A DNA stretch of 64,000 nucleotides, from contig CP137668.1 in NCBI GenBank assembly GCA_037976565.1, positions 20,870,251 through 20,934,250 on the forward strand. The letters are read 5' to 3'. The notes beneath the pieces are model-generated. The model was not told the DNA's origin, searched no databases, and worked only from the letters and a program-made list of their open reading frames with translations. Positions 13,701 to 25,700 of this stretch are shown one piece after another. The DNA comes from Mesocentrotus franciscanus (Eukaryota; Echinodermata; Echinoidea; Camarodonta; Strongylocentrotidae). Numbering within the stretch: the stretch's first letter is position 1; each line of letters begins with the position of its first letter. Both the position numbers and the translations under genes were made by a program.

Positions 13701-16700
13701 ACCACACAAAATGAATGAAAATAATACTTATTCCATGGTAACCCGACATTTGCTCCATCGGTAAATGCTCCGGGCTTTGTTTCATCACAGGTATACAGAA
13801 TAAGTGAGTTTGCCCGTTTGGGGTTAGGGTTGCAATTGGGTTTAACGTTAGCTTTAGGTTTAATGTAAGGTACAGTGTTGGGTCCAAGGTTGAAGGTAAG
13901 AATTCAGTTAGTGTAGAAAATTGACCGTGGAGCAACTGTCGCAGGAGCAAGTGTCTTATAACCTTATTCGATGGACATTTTTTTTTAATGAAGAGTTACA
14001 CGTTTGTATGATAATCATCTGTGGTTTAATGGCATTTCTATAATAAAAGACAATACAGGTCTTATCTTACCACCAGAGTAGAACGATGAGGATGATTGCA
14101 AGCAGAAATAACTGCATGTCTGTCGCCAGATACCAAGACCATGATAAACACTGCATGACCAAACGAGAACAATACACAATGTACTATTTAATGGCCTGGC
14201 CACACCATGACGTTTTTTAGAGAAACTTATAGCTATAGGTATGAAAAATCATGAAATAATGAGCATGCACAAAAATGTATTTCGGCTTCTGCGTGCAACA
14301 ACGTATGCCAGCATATATACCAGCGTGCTTCTAACGTATACAACTTATACCAAACCTACCCCTAACTTATGTCAACATGCTCTAGCGTGTTGGTGAAAAT
14401 TCACATACGTCGGCATACGTTACTGCTATACGTTTTGTGTGACCGGGCCATTAGACAGGAGAAGAGGCTAGATGAGGTCTTTATATAGCCTTGCAACTAC
14501 AGTGTAAATGCTCTGGAGCGCTATTCTGAAAGCTCACTTATAGCGCTCAATCAGCACTCAATTAGCAAAACGGTATTCTGAAAGGCCACTCAATATTGGG
14601 GTTGCTTAGCGAAATTATCGTGACAGAGCGGACAAAAGCACAAAATTTGGCATGAACACTCCTTATGACCTACTAACCAATATTAACAAAGGAGCCCTCG
14701 GAGCCCTTGCGATTATACAAAAAACAATATTTTTTAGGCTTAATCATTACAAAATAAGCATACATTTGTTCAAAACTGAAATTTTTGAGAGCATTGCACA
14801 TATCCTCTTATATTTCCCAAAATCAAAAAAAAATATAAAAAAATCGGTAACAAAAAATATTGAATGATTTTAAAAGTAATATCTGTAGAGGGCGCCCTCA
14901 CTTGTATCCTAAAAGTTTGCTTGTATTATATAGCAATCACCGTGAAATGAGCTGAATATCAACGGGAACATAAAAGAAAAACATGATAATTGATGGAAAA
15001 AATCCTACCCATTCCTAGGTGAATTTTATCCGTCGTTTTTAAAACGATTTTAGACTTGGTAAGTCTTATGTTTTGATAAAATCCAATTTTCTTTTTCCGC
15101 TATGAAAAAACAAACAGTGAGATATCTTTTATTGAGCAAAGAGAATAGCACGATTATTCCTTGTAATTATCGTTTGGCGATAAACATTTTGTCAAGGAGG
15201 CGCGATGACTCAGTGGTACAGGGGCGGATCCAGCCGGCGGCAAGGGAGGGGGCCCAAAAAGGGGCCCACTTCGTGCGAAAATTTGAAAATCGTGCTGGCC
15301 GATTTTCCAGTCAGTGGGAGGGGGTAGTGAGCACTAATTTTTGTTTTTTGTTTTTTGGTTTTTTTTGCTCAACGGGGGTAAAGTGCAATTTTTTTCAACC
15401 ACAACCCCTTGACCGCCAGGGAGGGGCCCATCTTCTTTTTTGTACAAAAAGGGTGTTTTTACCTGTTTTTTCTAGGAGGGGCCCGGGCCCCGGGCCCTCC
15501 TGGATCCGCCACTGCAGTGGTAGAGCAGTGGTCTTGTAATTGGGCAGGGTTCGAAACCAAGTCAATGCGCTCGTGCTCTTTGGTAAGACTTTAATCCTCA
15601 TGACAAAGTCCCTCGGAGAGGACTTAGAGCCGTCCCCTGGTTGCTTACTTACAATCATATTATATTCTTTCCTAGCAGTCAGGTAAAGCAATCATCAAAC
15701 ATCATCACAAACGTCAACTTAACCATCACTTAGGCATCTCTGACATTTGAAATGGAAATACTTCTGTGAACCAAAGAAATTTGGTTTCGTGGAATGAAGG
15801 ATTACAAACTCACCGTGTGATCGCATGGGGGAAATATGAATTATTTTGATTTAATGTATATTCTTGGAAATATTAGATTTTGAATATTTCCCACGTATAT
15901 ATATATATATCCTAATGATGAAATAAAAATGATTACAATGATGAAATAAAGTTAACTACTCAACAAATACAAAGACAGCAATTACCGGTTGGGAAATTAC
16001 AATGGGACAATAACCCCTCTGAGAAGGTGGTAATTATCATACCGGACTTATGCAAATATAGTATTCGTCATAATAGTAGATGATCCCATTAACCCTCTAA
16101 GGTTCAAGTTTTACTTGTTGTCTGTTTGTATGGTTTTCCAGTTGGTATGGTTAGTTGCCCGTTAGTTGTCTAGTTGGCAATTGTCCACTTGACAGTACTG
16201 TTGTGTTAATGGTTGTCCAGTTGATTGTTGTCCAGTTGATTGTTGCCTAGTTGATTGTTGTCCAGTTGATTGTTGCCTAGTTGGTAGTTGTCCAGGTGAC
16301 AGTTGTCTAGTTAATGGCTGTCCAGTTGATTGTTGTCCAGTTAATGGTTGTCCAGTTGATTGTTGTCCAGTTAATGGTTGTCCAGTTGATTGTTGCCTAG
16401 TTGATTGTTGTACAGTTGATTGTTGTCCAGTTGCTTGTTGTCTAGTTGGTAGTTGTCCAGTTGACAGTTGTCCAGTTAATGTTTGTCCAGTTGATTGTTG
16501 CCTAGTTGATTGTTGTCCAGTTGATTGTTGCCTAGTTGATTGTTGTCCAGTTGATTGTTGTCCAGTTGGTAGTTGTCCAGGTGACAGTTATCTAGTTAAT
16601 GGCTGTCCAGTTGATTGTTGTCCAGTTAATGGTTGTCCAGTTGATTGTTGCCTAGTTGATTGTTGTACAGTTGATTGTTGTCCAGTTGCTTGTTGTCTAG

Positions 16701-19700
16701 TTGGTAGTTGTCCAGTTGACAGTCGTCCAGTTAATGTTTGTCCAGTTGATTGTTGCCTAGTTGATTGTTGTCCAGTTGATTGTTGCCTAGTTGGTAGTTG
16801 TCCAGTTGACAGTTGTCTAGTTAATGGTTGTCCAGTTTATTGTTGTCCAGTTAATGGTTGTCCAGTAGATTGTTGCCTAGTTGATTGTTGTCCAGTTGAT
16901 TGTTGTCCAGTTGATTGTTGTCTAGTTGGTAGTTGTCCAGTTGACAGTTGTCTAGTTAATGGTTGTCCAGTTGATTGTTGTCCAGTTAATGGTTGTCCAG
17001 TTGATTGTTGCCTAGTTGATTGTTGTCCAGTTGATTGCTGTCCAGTTGATTGTTGTCTAATTGGTAATTGTCCAGTTGACAGTTGTCTAGTTAATGGTTG
17101 TCCAGTTGATTGTTGCCTAGTTGGTAGTTGTCCAGTTGATTGTTGCCTAGTTGATTGTTGTCCAGTTGATTGTTGTCCAGTTGGTAGTTGCCTAGTTGGT
17201 AGTTGTCCAGGTGACAGTTGTCTAGTTAATGGCTGTCCAGTTGATTGTTGTCCAGTTAATGGTTGTCCAGTTGATTGTTGTCCAGTTGATTGTTGTCCAG
17301 TTGATTGTTGTCTAGTTGGTAGTTGTCCAGTTGACAGTTGTCTAGTTAATGGTTGTCCAGTTGATTGTTGTCCAGTTAATGGTTGTCCAGTTGATTGTTG
17401 CCTAGTTGATTGTTGTCCAGTTGATTGCTGTCCAGTTGATTGTTGTCTAATTGGTAATTGTCCAGTTGACAGTTGTCTAGTTAATGGTTGTCCAGTTTAT
17501 TGTTGTCCAGTTAATGGTTGTCCAGTAGATTGTTGCCTAGTTGATTGTTGTCCAGTTGATTGTTGTCCAGTTGATTGTTGCCTAGTTGGTAGTTGTCCAG
17601 GTGACAGTTGTCTAGTTAATGGCTGTCCAGTTGATTGTTGTCCAGTTAATGGTTGTCCAGTTGATTGTTGTCCAGTTAATGGTTGTCCAGTTGATTGTTG
17701 CCTAGTTGATTGTTGTACAGTTGATTGTTGTCCAGTTGCTTGTTGTCTAGTTGGTAGTTGTCTAGTTGACAGTTGTCCAGTTAATGTTTGTCCAGTTGAT
17801 TGTTGCTTAGTTGATTGTTGTCCAGTTGATTGTTGCCTAGTTGATTGTTGTCCAGTTGATTGTTGTCCAGTTGGTAGTTGTCCAGGTGACAGTTGTCTAG
17901 TTAATGGCTGTCCAGTTGATTGTTGTCCAGTTAATGGTTGTGCAGTTGATTGTTGCCTAGTTGATTGTTGTACAGTTGATTGTTGTACAGTTGATTGTTG
18001 TCCAGTTGCTTGTTGTCTAGTTGGTAGTTGTCCAGTTGTCCAGTTAATGTTTGTCCAGTTGATTGTTGCCTAGTTGATTGTTGTCCAGTTGATTGTTGCC
18101 TAGTTGGTAGTTGTCCAGTTGACAGTTGTCTAGTTAGTGGTTGTCCAGTTTATTGTTGTCCAGTTAATGGTTGTCCAGTAGATTGTTGCCTAGTTGATTG
18201 TTGTCCAGTTGATTGTTGTCCAGTTGATTGTTGTCTAGTTGGTAGTTGTCCAGTTGACAGTTGTCTAGTTAATGGTTGTCCAGTTGATTGTTGTCCAGTT
18301 AATGGTTGTCCAGTTGATTGTTGCCTAGTTGATTGTTGTCCAGTTGATTGCTGTCCAGTTGATTGTTGTCTAATTGGTAATTGTCCAGTTGACAGTTGTC
18401 TAGTTAATGGTTGTCCAGTTGATTGTTGCCTAGTTGATTGTTGTCCAGTTGATTGTTGTCCAGTCGATTGTTGTCTAGTTGGTTATTGTCCAGTTGACAG
18501 TTGTCTAGTTAATGGTTGTCCAGTTGATTGTTGTCCAGTTAATGGTTGTCCAGTTGATTGTTGCCTAGTTGATTGTTGTCCAGTTGATTGTTGTCCAGTT
18601 GATTGTTGTTTAGTTGATATTGTCCAGTCGATATTAGTTATCTTTCAGGCAGCTTTCCACGGTAGTTACTTGGGCAGTTATTGCCCGATTCGTAGTTTTC
18701 TGGTTGGTGGTTGTTTGTTTTCCAGATGGTGAATATACGGGGAAGCTGCTTAGGACGTAAAAATGGTAGCTGTTCGCCGACACTGTGGAGTTGATAGTTA
18801 TCCGTTCAATAGTTGCCTGCTTTATCCAGTTGACAGATGTTTAGGAGTATTTCTTGGTGCAATATTTTTGGTTGGTAGTTGTCCGGATAATAGTTGTCAT
18901 CTAGGTAATTTGTCCGATTGCTGGTTGTCCGAGAGTATTATTTTGCTCGGGCACTGAATATCCATGCGGCAGTTTTCCGGTAGGTAATTTGTCCGGCCGC
19001 GCGTAGTTGTTCGCATAAATAAAATGTATAAAATGGTTTGTTTTATTCAAAATCATCTCACATCCCGAAGGCTGAATTGTGTGACTTTTTAAAATTTGAT
19101 AAAACCATTGAAATACAATAGTACATGTGAAATCAAACATTACATGATATAAATTAAAAATTCGTTCCAGTTCATAGTAAAAATATAAAATATAAAGATA
19201 TATATAAATATGTACATGCAATAATAATATTTCCTCTAGATATTCATTGCTTTTTAACGGATCGTGTTTGTTTGTAACCAGAGACGGCTATTAAAATAGT
19301 TGCAATAGATTGTTAAAAAATGAATAATTGCGTGACTTTAACAGATTAAAAAAATCAGTAAAATACAGTGATACATTGGAAAATTACTTCAAATTGATAG
19401 AAAATTAGTTAAGATTTACAAAAGCAAAATATAACAGAGGAGAGAATGGAGGGGTAGAAGAGGTTCAGCATGTTACGATTGATACTGCAATGATTTGTCA
19501 ATTAACTGGAAAGAATTCATTAACGAGCATAATATCATTTTGCAAACTGGTAAAAATTCAAATATATTATCATCACCTGGTTTGCGAATAGTGTAACTAT
19601 GTCCGGTGATCTTATAGTTACAAGTTATTCAATAGATACATGACACAATTCACTATAAAGCAAGTGAAAATCACGGCTATTAGCGATAAATTTACCTTTA

Positions 19701-22700
19701 TCGCATGGTCCTCCGAAGGGTAAATTTCTAGGGCAGTATTCTAGAGAGAAGTAATTGTCCCACAATCGATGATGTTGCAGACCTATTTGCATTTTTGTAA
19801 ATGCCGTAGAGGAAGGTTTATAAAAACGCTGCATTCAAAGTAAAATACACCAGGGTGTAGCTACGATAGAGTGGAGCTGGTCTATTCCGCCCTCATACCC
19901 CCACCCTCTTCCACATCTCTCCCGTCTGTGAAGGCTTTTGCCATCTAGCTGTTTCCGGTCGGATACCCAAGTTTATGTTACAGGATTTGAATTGGGAAAA
20001 GTGCAAGAATTTGTATTAAGTAATTCATACGGATTGATAGGAAAGGTATGAAAGGTGACGCATAATTATAGTCTCAAGAAGAATGTACCATATCATTTCT
20101 GGTTTAAACTCAGTGTATTCACTTCCAAGAGCAACATTGAGAGCAACCCCCAAACACATGTTGAGAGGAAACTAGGATAAATAATTTTTCAGAGAAATAA
20201 AGGAGAAAACAGTAGGCCTACCCCACTTGATGTATGTGGTGGTACAAAATTGTTGATATAAAGAAAGTTTGTCCACCACCACTGGTAACAATCTTGAGAA
20301 TCTTCTATTCGTTGGTACCAGAAAGGTCCCTCTCCAAGGTAGGGATACACAAAGGTGTATAAAAGAATTACAACTGCCATCGCTGGTGTTATCCTGTGAA
20401 TAGAAAGTCATTTAAAAATGATGTCAATATAATGATGTCAAAATTATTATGATTAAATACAAAGCACTGGGGTTGATGGTTCATTTTACCTGACTGCTAA
20501 GAAAGCATTTGTATACTTGTAAGTAAGCAGCCAGGGGACCGACGCACAGTGGGCCAGGGAGGAACAAAAGTGCGCCAAAACTCATTTTTGGTGATATGTT
20601 TTTTTTTAATTTTCTTCTTGCCCAGTTGAAAGATGATACATGGAAGAATACCTCAGTAAAATATTTATTCCGGTATGCACAATAAGGGTAAAAATTTACT
20701 CTTTCAAACTACAAAATCTTACATATTCACAGTTTTAGTGCAAAAGTGACTTATTTTATAAATTTTTCAATTTAACATGAATTTTTAAAGTTATTGACAT
20801 GAAATTGCTCTCACATATTCCTGATAGTTCATTTCACTGCATGAATGGGTTAAAATAGATAGAAACACAATCTTCATAATATATTATAGGGTAATTCACT
20901 GCAAAATGGACTAATTATCCATGTTTTTTTTGATAAATCCAGAGGAAATATTTGGATTTCGAGGGATTTCCGCTTTAATCTTATTACCAACACCTTCTCT
21001 GATGCTTAAGCTTTCAGTTGATACCAGATTTGGCTGCATCCCTCTGCAGATTATTATGTTAGAGCCAATTTTCCTTGCAACATTGCCCCGAAAAATGTGT
21101 GTATTTTGGTCCGCGGCTGAATCATGAAGGATTCGCGGTCATAAATTACGGCGCGTGGAGGCGCGTGACTGTCTTGTTCTGACACCGCTGACCAAAATAA
21201 ACACATTTTCGGGGCAATGTGGCAAGGAAAATCGGCTATAACATAGAAACAGGCTAAAGAGGACAGCCAAATCTGGTATCAACTTAAAGCTTAGACATCA
21301 GAGAAAAAGTTGGTAATAAAATTAAAGTGGAAATCCCTGGAAATCTAAACATTTCCTCTGGATTTATAAAAAACATGGATAATTAGTCCATTTTTCAGTG
21401 AATTACCCTTTTATATATTATGAAGATTGTGTTTCTATCCATGTTTAACCCATTCATGCAGTGAAATGAACTATCGGGAACATGTGAAAGCAATTTCATA
21501 TCAATAGCTTAAAAACTCCATGTAAAATTGAAAGATTTATAAAATAAGTCACTTTTGCACTAAAACTGTGAATATGTAAGATTTTGCTGTTTGAAGGAGT
21601 AAATGTATATTACCCTTATGAATTAAATATTTTACTGAGGTATTCTTCAATGTATCATCTTTCAACTGGGCAAGGAAAAAAAAAGAAAACAAAAGAAGAA
21701 ATCACTAAAAATGAGTTTTGGCTCCTCCCTGGCCCACTGTGCGACGGGTTTAAGTTCTCTCCGAGGGACCTGGTAATGAGGATTAATGCCTTACCAAAGG
21801 GCACTAGCGCATCGACTTGGTTTCGAACCCAGGACCTCCCGGTTACGAGACCACTGCTCTACCACTGAGCCATCGCGTCTCCTCACTTGTTAGCATAATG
21901 GAAACAACTGAATAGTTATAATTATCATTCATAGTTATTATCTTTACATGTCATATGAGACATATTCCTTTGATGATATGAAAACCATAATATATATTTG
22001 TAAACATACGTTCAAAACATTGAAAAGCATACAGATTATCAAATTTGTAAGTAGAGGCACACATTTTGACCGGGGCTCTTCAGTGCTCCCCGCCCCTCTC
22101 CCTATGCCCTTGCATTATACTAAACCCAACTGCAAATTATATATTAAGATGTTACCTAAGATACCGATGAACTATGGCAACCAACCAGTTGACTCTTCCT
22201 ACAGATTTTGACATGTATTTGAAGCCCGTATAGGCAACAAGAAGGCCGCTGTGCAATGGAAAAGGAACATTGTGTATTTCAGTGATACATGTTTAGTTAA
22301 CTGAATTCATTTCTCAGTACATGTATAATTACTCAATATTCCGAAATGATTTTAAAAATTAAAACAATATTCTCCAGGTAGGATTGTAACATCTAGGAAA
22401 TAAAGGGGAAGTGCACCCTGATATTAAGTTTGTTTTATTCAAAGCAGAAAATGGGAAAGTTATGAATTTTTTAAAGTTGTAATCAGTGAAACACAAATTG
22501 GCAACATTGTGACGTATCATGCGATTTCCTCTCTAATTTGCTCAGTACAGAAAATGTCATAAACTTTCATTTTCGTACTTATTTATGACGGATTAGATTC
22601 GTTTCATACATGGGTTGCATGAAAACATATTTGCAATATTCAAATTGAAGGTGAACGGATGACTGAAAATTTTCGTAAGGGAAAATATAGATTTCTGAAG

Positions 22701-25700
22701 TTTTTTAGTAAAGGGAAAATGGAAGGGGAGCTCGCGAGATACGTCACATTTGACCAATTTGTCTTTGATTGATTGCACCTTAAATTAATTCATAACTTTC
22801 TTGTGTTTAATAGTTTTTTGCTCAAACTTTCACTGGCCTGTTTCTCTCCTATTCGGCTTCTATTAAAACCAACTTAATATCAGGATGGACTTCCCCTTTA
22901 AAAGCAATAACTCAATCCTACATTTCTCTACATCGTCTTTTTTTCTTCTTCAAGTTCCATTTAAACGAACAACGTTGGTGCTGATTATATTCATTTCAAT
23001 TTTACATACAGGATTAAATCATTACATAAAAACATGTACACATCGTTTTAGTCTATATTACCCTCTTTCCCTAGTTATGTTCCATTGTAATAATACAATT
23101 TCTAAGTATCATTATCACTTCCAAATTGAAATATGTTCAGTATATCCCTTATGTTGCTTTTATCTTTTCTTCATAAACCTGTATCCCTGTACATAGTTTC
23201 CATATAGCAGGTAGCCTAAACTTTTAAATGAATTTTAACTATTAAATGTACTATGTCCCATTTGCAGGCCAAAAAAAAAGAAGAAAAGTTTAAATTCCAA
23301 TGGCATTTGAAAGATAATAGTAATTTAGAACTTCTGTCTAAACGAAAGGGCTTGAAAATGTTTTTTTTGTGGGAAAATAACGACGATTAGTGGTCAAATC
23401 GACATAAGTGATTGCAATCACTTAAAGGGAGTGTAGCATGGCAAATACTGGTTAACGCCATCTACGTCTTCTTTTGGACAACTGCACGTAAACGAATGGA
23501 CTTGATTAACGGTAGTCAGCGACTTAATAGCGAGCTTTCGATTTAGGCACCCGACGTGGGCTACTACGAGTTACTGGAGCGTTGAGACTTTTGAGCACAC
23601 GTCCATTCCCTTCGCGGAAGTGCTTTCGATTTTTCACGACGGTGCTTTCGTCGGTCACGTGACCAATTTTTGAGATCAGGGGACTAAGTCAGGTACTAAA
23701 TTCACAGTGCGCGAAAATCTGATACGAAGAATAACATAGGGATGAGAGAAAGAGATAGAATGATAAAAACAAAGAATAACATAAGAGAAGGTGATAGAAG
23801 GAAGAAACAAAGAAAAACATAAGGAAAGCCAGAAAGAGAAAGTGATAGAATGATAAAAACAAATCACTATCACTTTCTCTTTCTGTCTTTCCTTATGTAT
23901 TTCTTTGTTTCTCCCTTCTATCACTTTCTGTTATGTTATTCTTTGTTTTTATCATTATCTCACTTTCTCTTTCTGTCTTTCCTTATGTTATTCTTTGTTT
24001 CTTCCTTCTATCACCTATCTTATGTTATTCTTTGTTTTTATCATTCTATCACTTTCTCTTTCTGTCTTTCCTTATGTTATTCTTTGTTTCTTCCTTCTAT
24101 CACCTTCTCTTATGTTATTCATTGTTTCTTCCTTCTATCACCTTCGTTTATGTTATTCTTTGTTTCTTCCTTGTATCACCTTCTCTTATGTTATTCTTTG
24201 TTTTTATCATTCTATCACTTTCTCTTTCTGTCTTATTTCCTTATGTTATTCTTTGTTTCTTCCTTCTATCACCTTCTCTTATGTTATTCTCTGTTTCTTA
24301 TCATTATATCACTTTCTCTTTCTGTCTTTCCTTCTGTTTTTGTTTGTTTCTTCATTCTATCATTTTCTCTTATGTTATTCTTTATTTTTATCATTCTATC
24401 ACTTTCTCTTTCTGTCTTTCCTTTTGTTTTTCTTTGTTTCTTCCTTCTATCACCTTCTCTTATGTTATTCATTGTTTCTTCCTTCTATCACCTTCGTTTA
24501 TGTTATTCTTTGTTTCTTCCTTCTATCACCTTCTCTTATGTTATTCTTTGTTTTTTATCATTCTATCACTTTCTCTTTCTGTCTTATTTCCTTATGTTAT
24601 TCTTTGTTTCTTCCTTCTATCACCTTCTCTTATGTTATTCTCTGTTTGTTATCATTATATCACTTTCTCTTTCTGTCTTTCCTTATGTTTTTCTTTGTTT
24701 CTTCCTTCTATCACTTTCTCTTATGTTATTTTTTGTTTTTATCATTCTATCACTCTCTCTTTCTGTCTTTCCTTATGTTATTCTTTGTTTCTTCCTTCTA
24801 TCACCTTCTCTTATGTTATTCTTTTTTTCTTCCTTCTATCACTTTCTCTTTCTGTCTTTCCTTATGTCATTCTTTGTTTTTATAATTCTATCACTTTCTC
24901 TTTCGGTCTTTCCTTATGTTTTTCTTTGTTTCTTCCTTCTATCACCTTCTCTTATGTTATTCATTGTTTCTTCCTTCTATCACCTTCGTTTATGTTATTC
25001 TTTGTTTTTATCATTTTATCTCTTTCTCTCATCCTTATGTTATTCTTCGTATCAGATTTTCGCGCACTGTGAATTTAATACCTGACTTAGTCACCTGATC
25101 TCAATAATTGGTCACGTGACCGACGAAAGCACCGTCGTGAAAAATCGAAAGCACTTCCTCGAAGGGAACGGACGTGAGCTGCGCAACGTCTCCACGCTCC
25201 AGTAACTTGTAGTAGCACACCTCGAGTGTCTAAATCGAAAGCTCGCTATTATACCCGATTGACCACGAGTAGGGCCACGGGAAAGACACATAGTCTCGTC
25301 ATGCTACACTCCCTTTAAGTAAATAGTCTGATTTTCAGACCCTTGTACCGAATGGTCGTATGTTTTGTGCTGCGCAAAGACTCAATCAGTTTAATTTTGG
25401 CCATTACAAGAAGTGGGTTATTGATGTAGACAAATGCTGCATGTACCTGTTACAGCTCATTTATGTATGTTATTACCAAAGAAAAAAAGAAGTCAGTCAG
25501 TCACTCAATAGTGTCTGACAGTGAAGTCTATAAAGTAAACGGGTTTCCTTGCATAATTTGAATACTAGGACATTGCTAACGTTTAAATTTCACAGATAGG
25601 ACATACATGACATATTCATGATTCCTGCCATGTTCTACAGAATTTGATGTTGGCTGCAGAAGGGACACGGTATCTTTAAAGGGAAATCCAACCCAAATAG

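Noticed and set aside
16130..18640. CRISPR-like array
   Set aside because: Units are contiguous 15-mers without spacers, in a eukaryotic intron.
18028..18732. 234-codon Cys-rich repeat frame (CPVDC units)
   Set aside because: It is a by-product of a 15-bp satellite whose unit is a multiple of three; no signal peptide, no exon context, and the frame decays outside the array.
20060..20180. Possible extra minus-strand exon (MCLGVALNVALGSEYTEFK)
   Set aside because: The family alignment runs straight from exon 9 (…PPHTSSG) to exon 10 (CLSWSWYL) with matching phase; this segment fits no part of the protein.
23850..25098. Three overlapping long plus-strand reading frames (up to 411 codons), rich in Phe, Leu and Ser
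   Set aside because: They are translations of the pyrimidine module array in a foldback element. All three frames stay open for the same reason, and none has domains or splice context.
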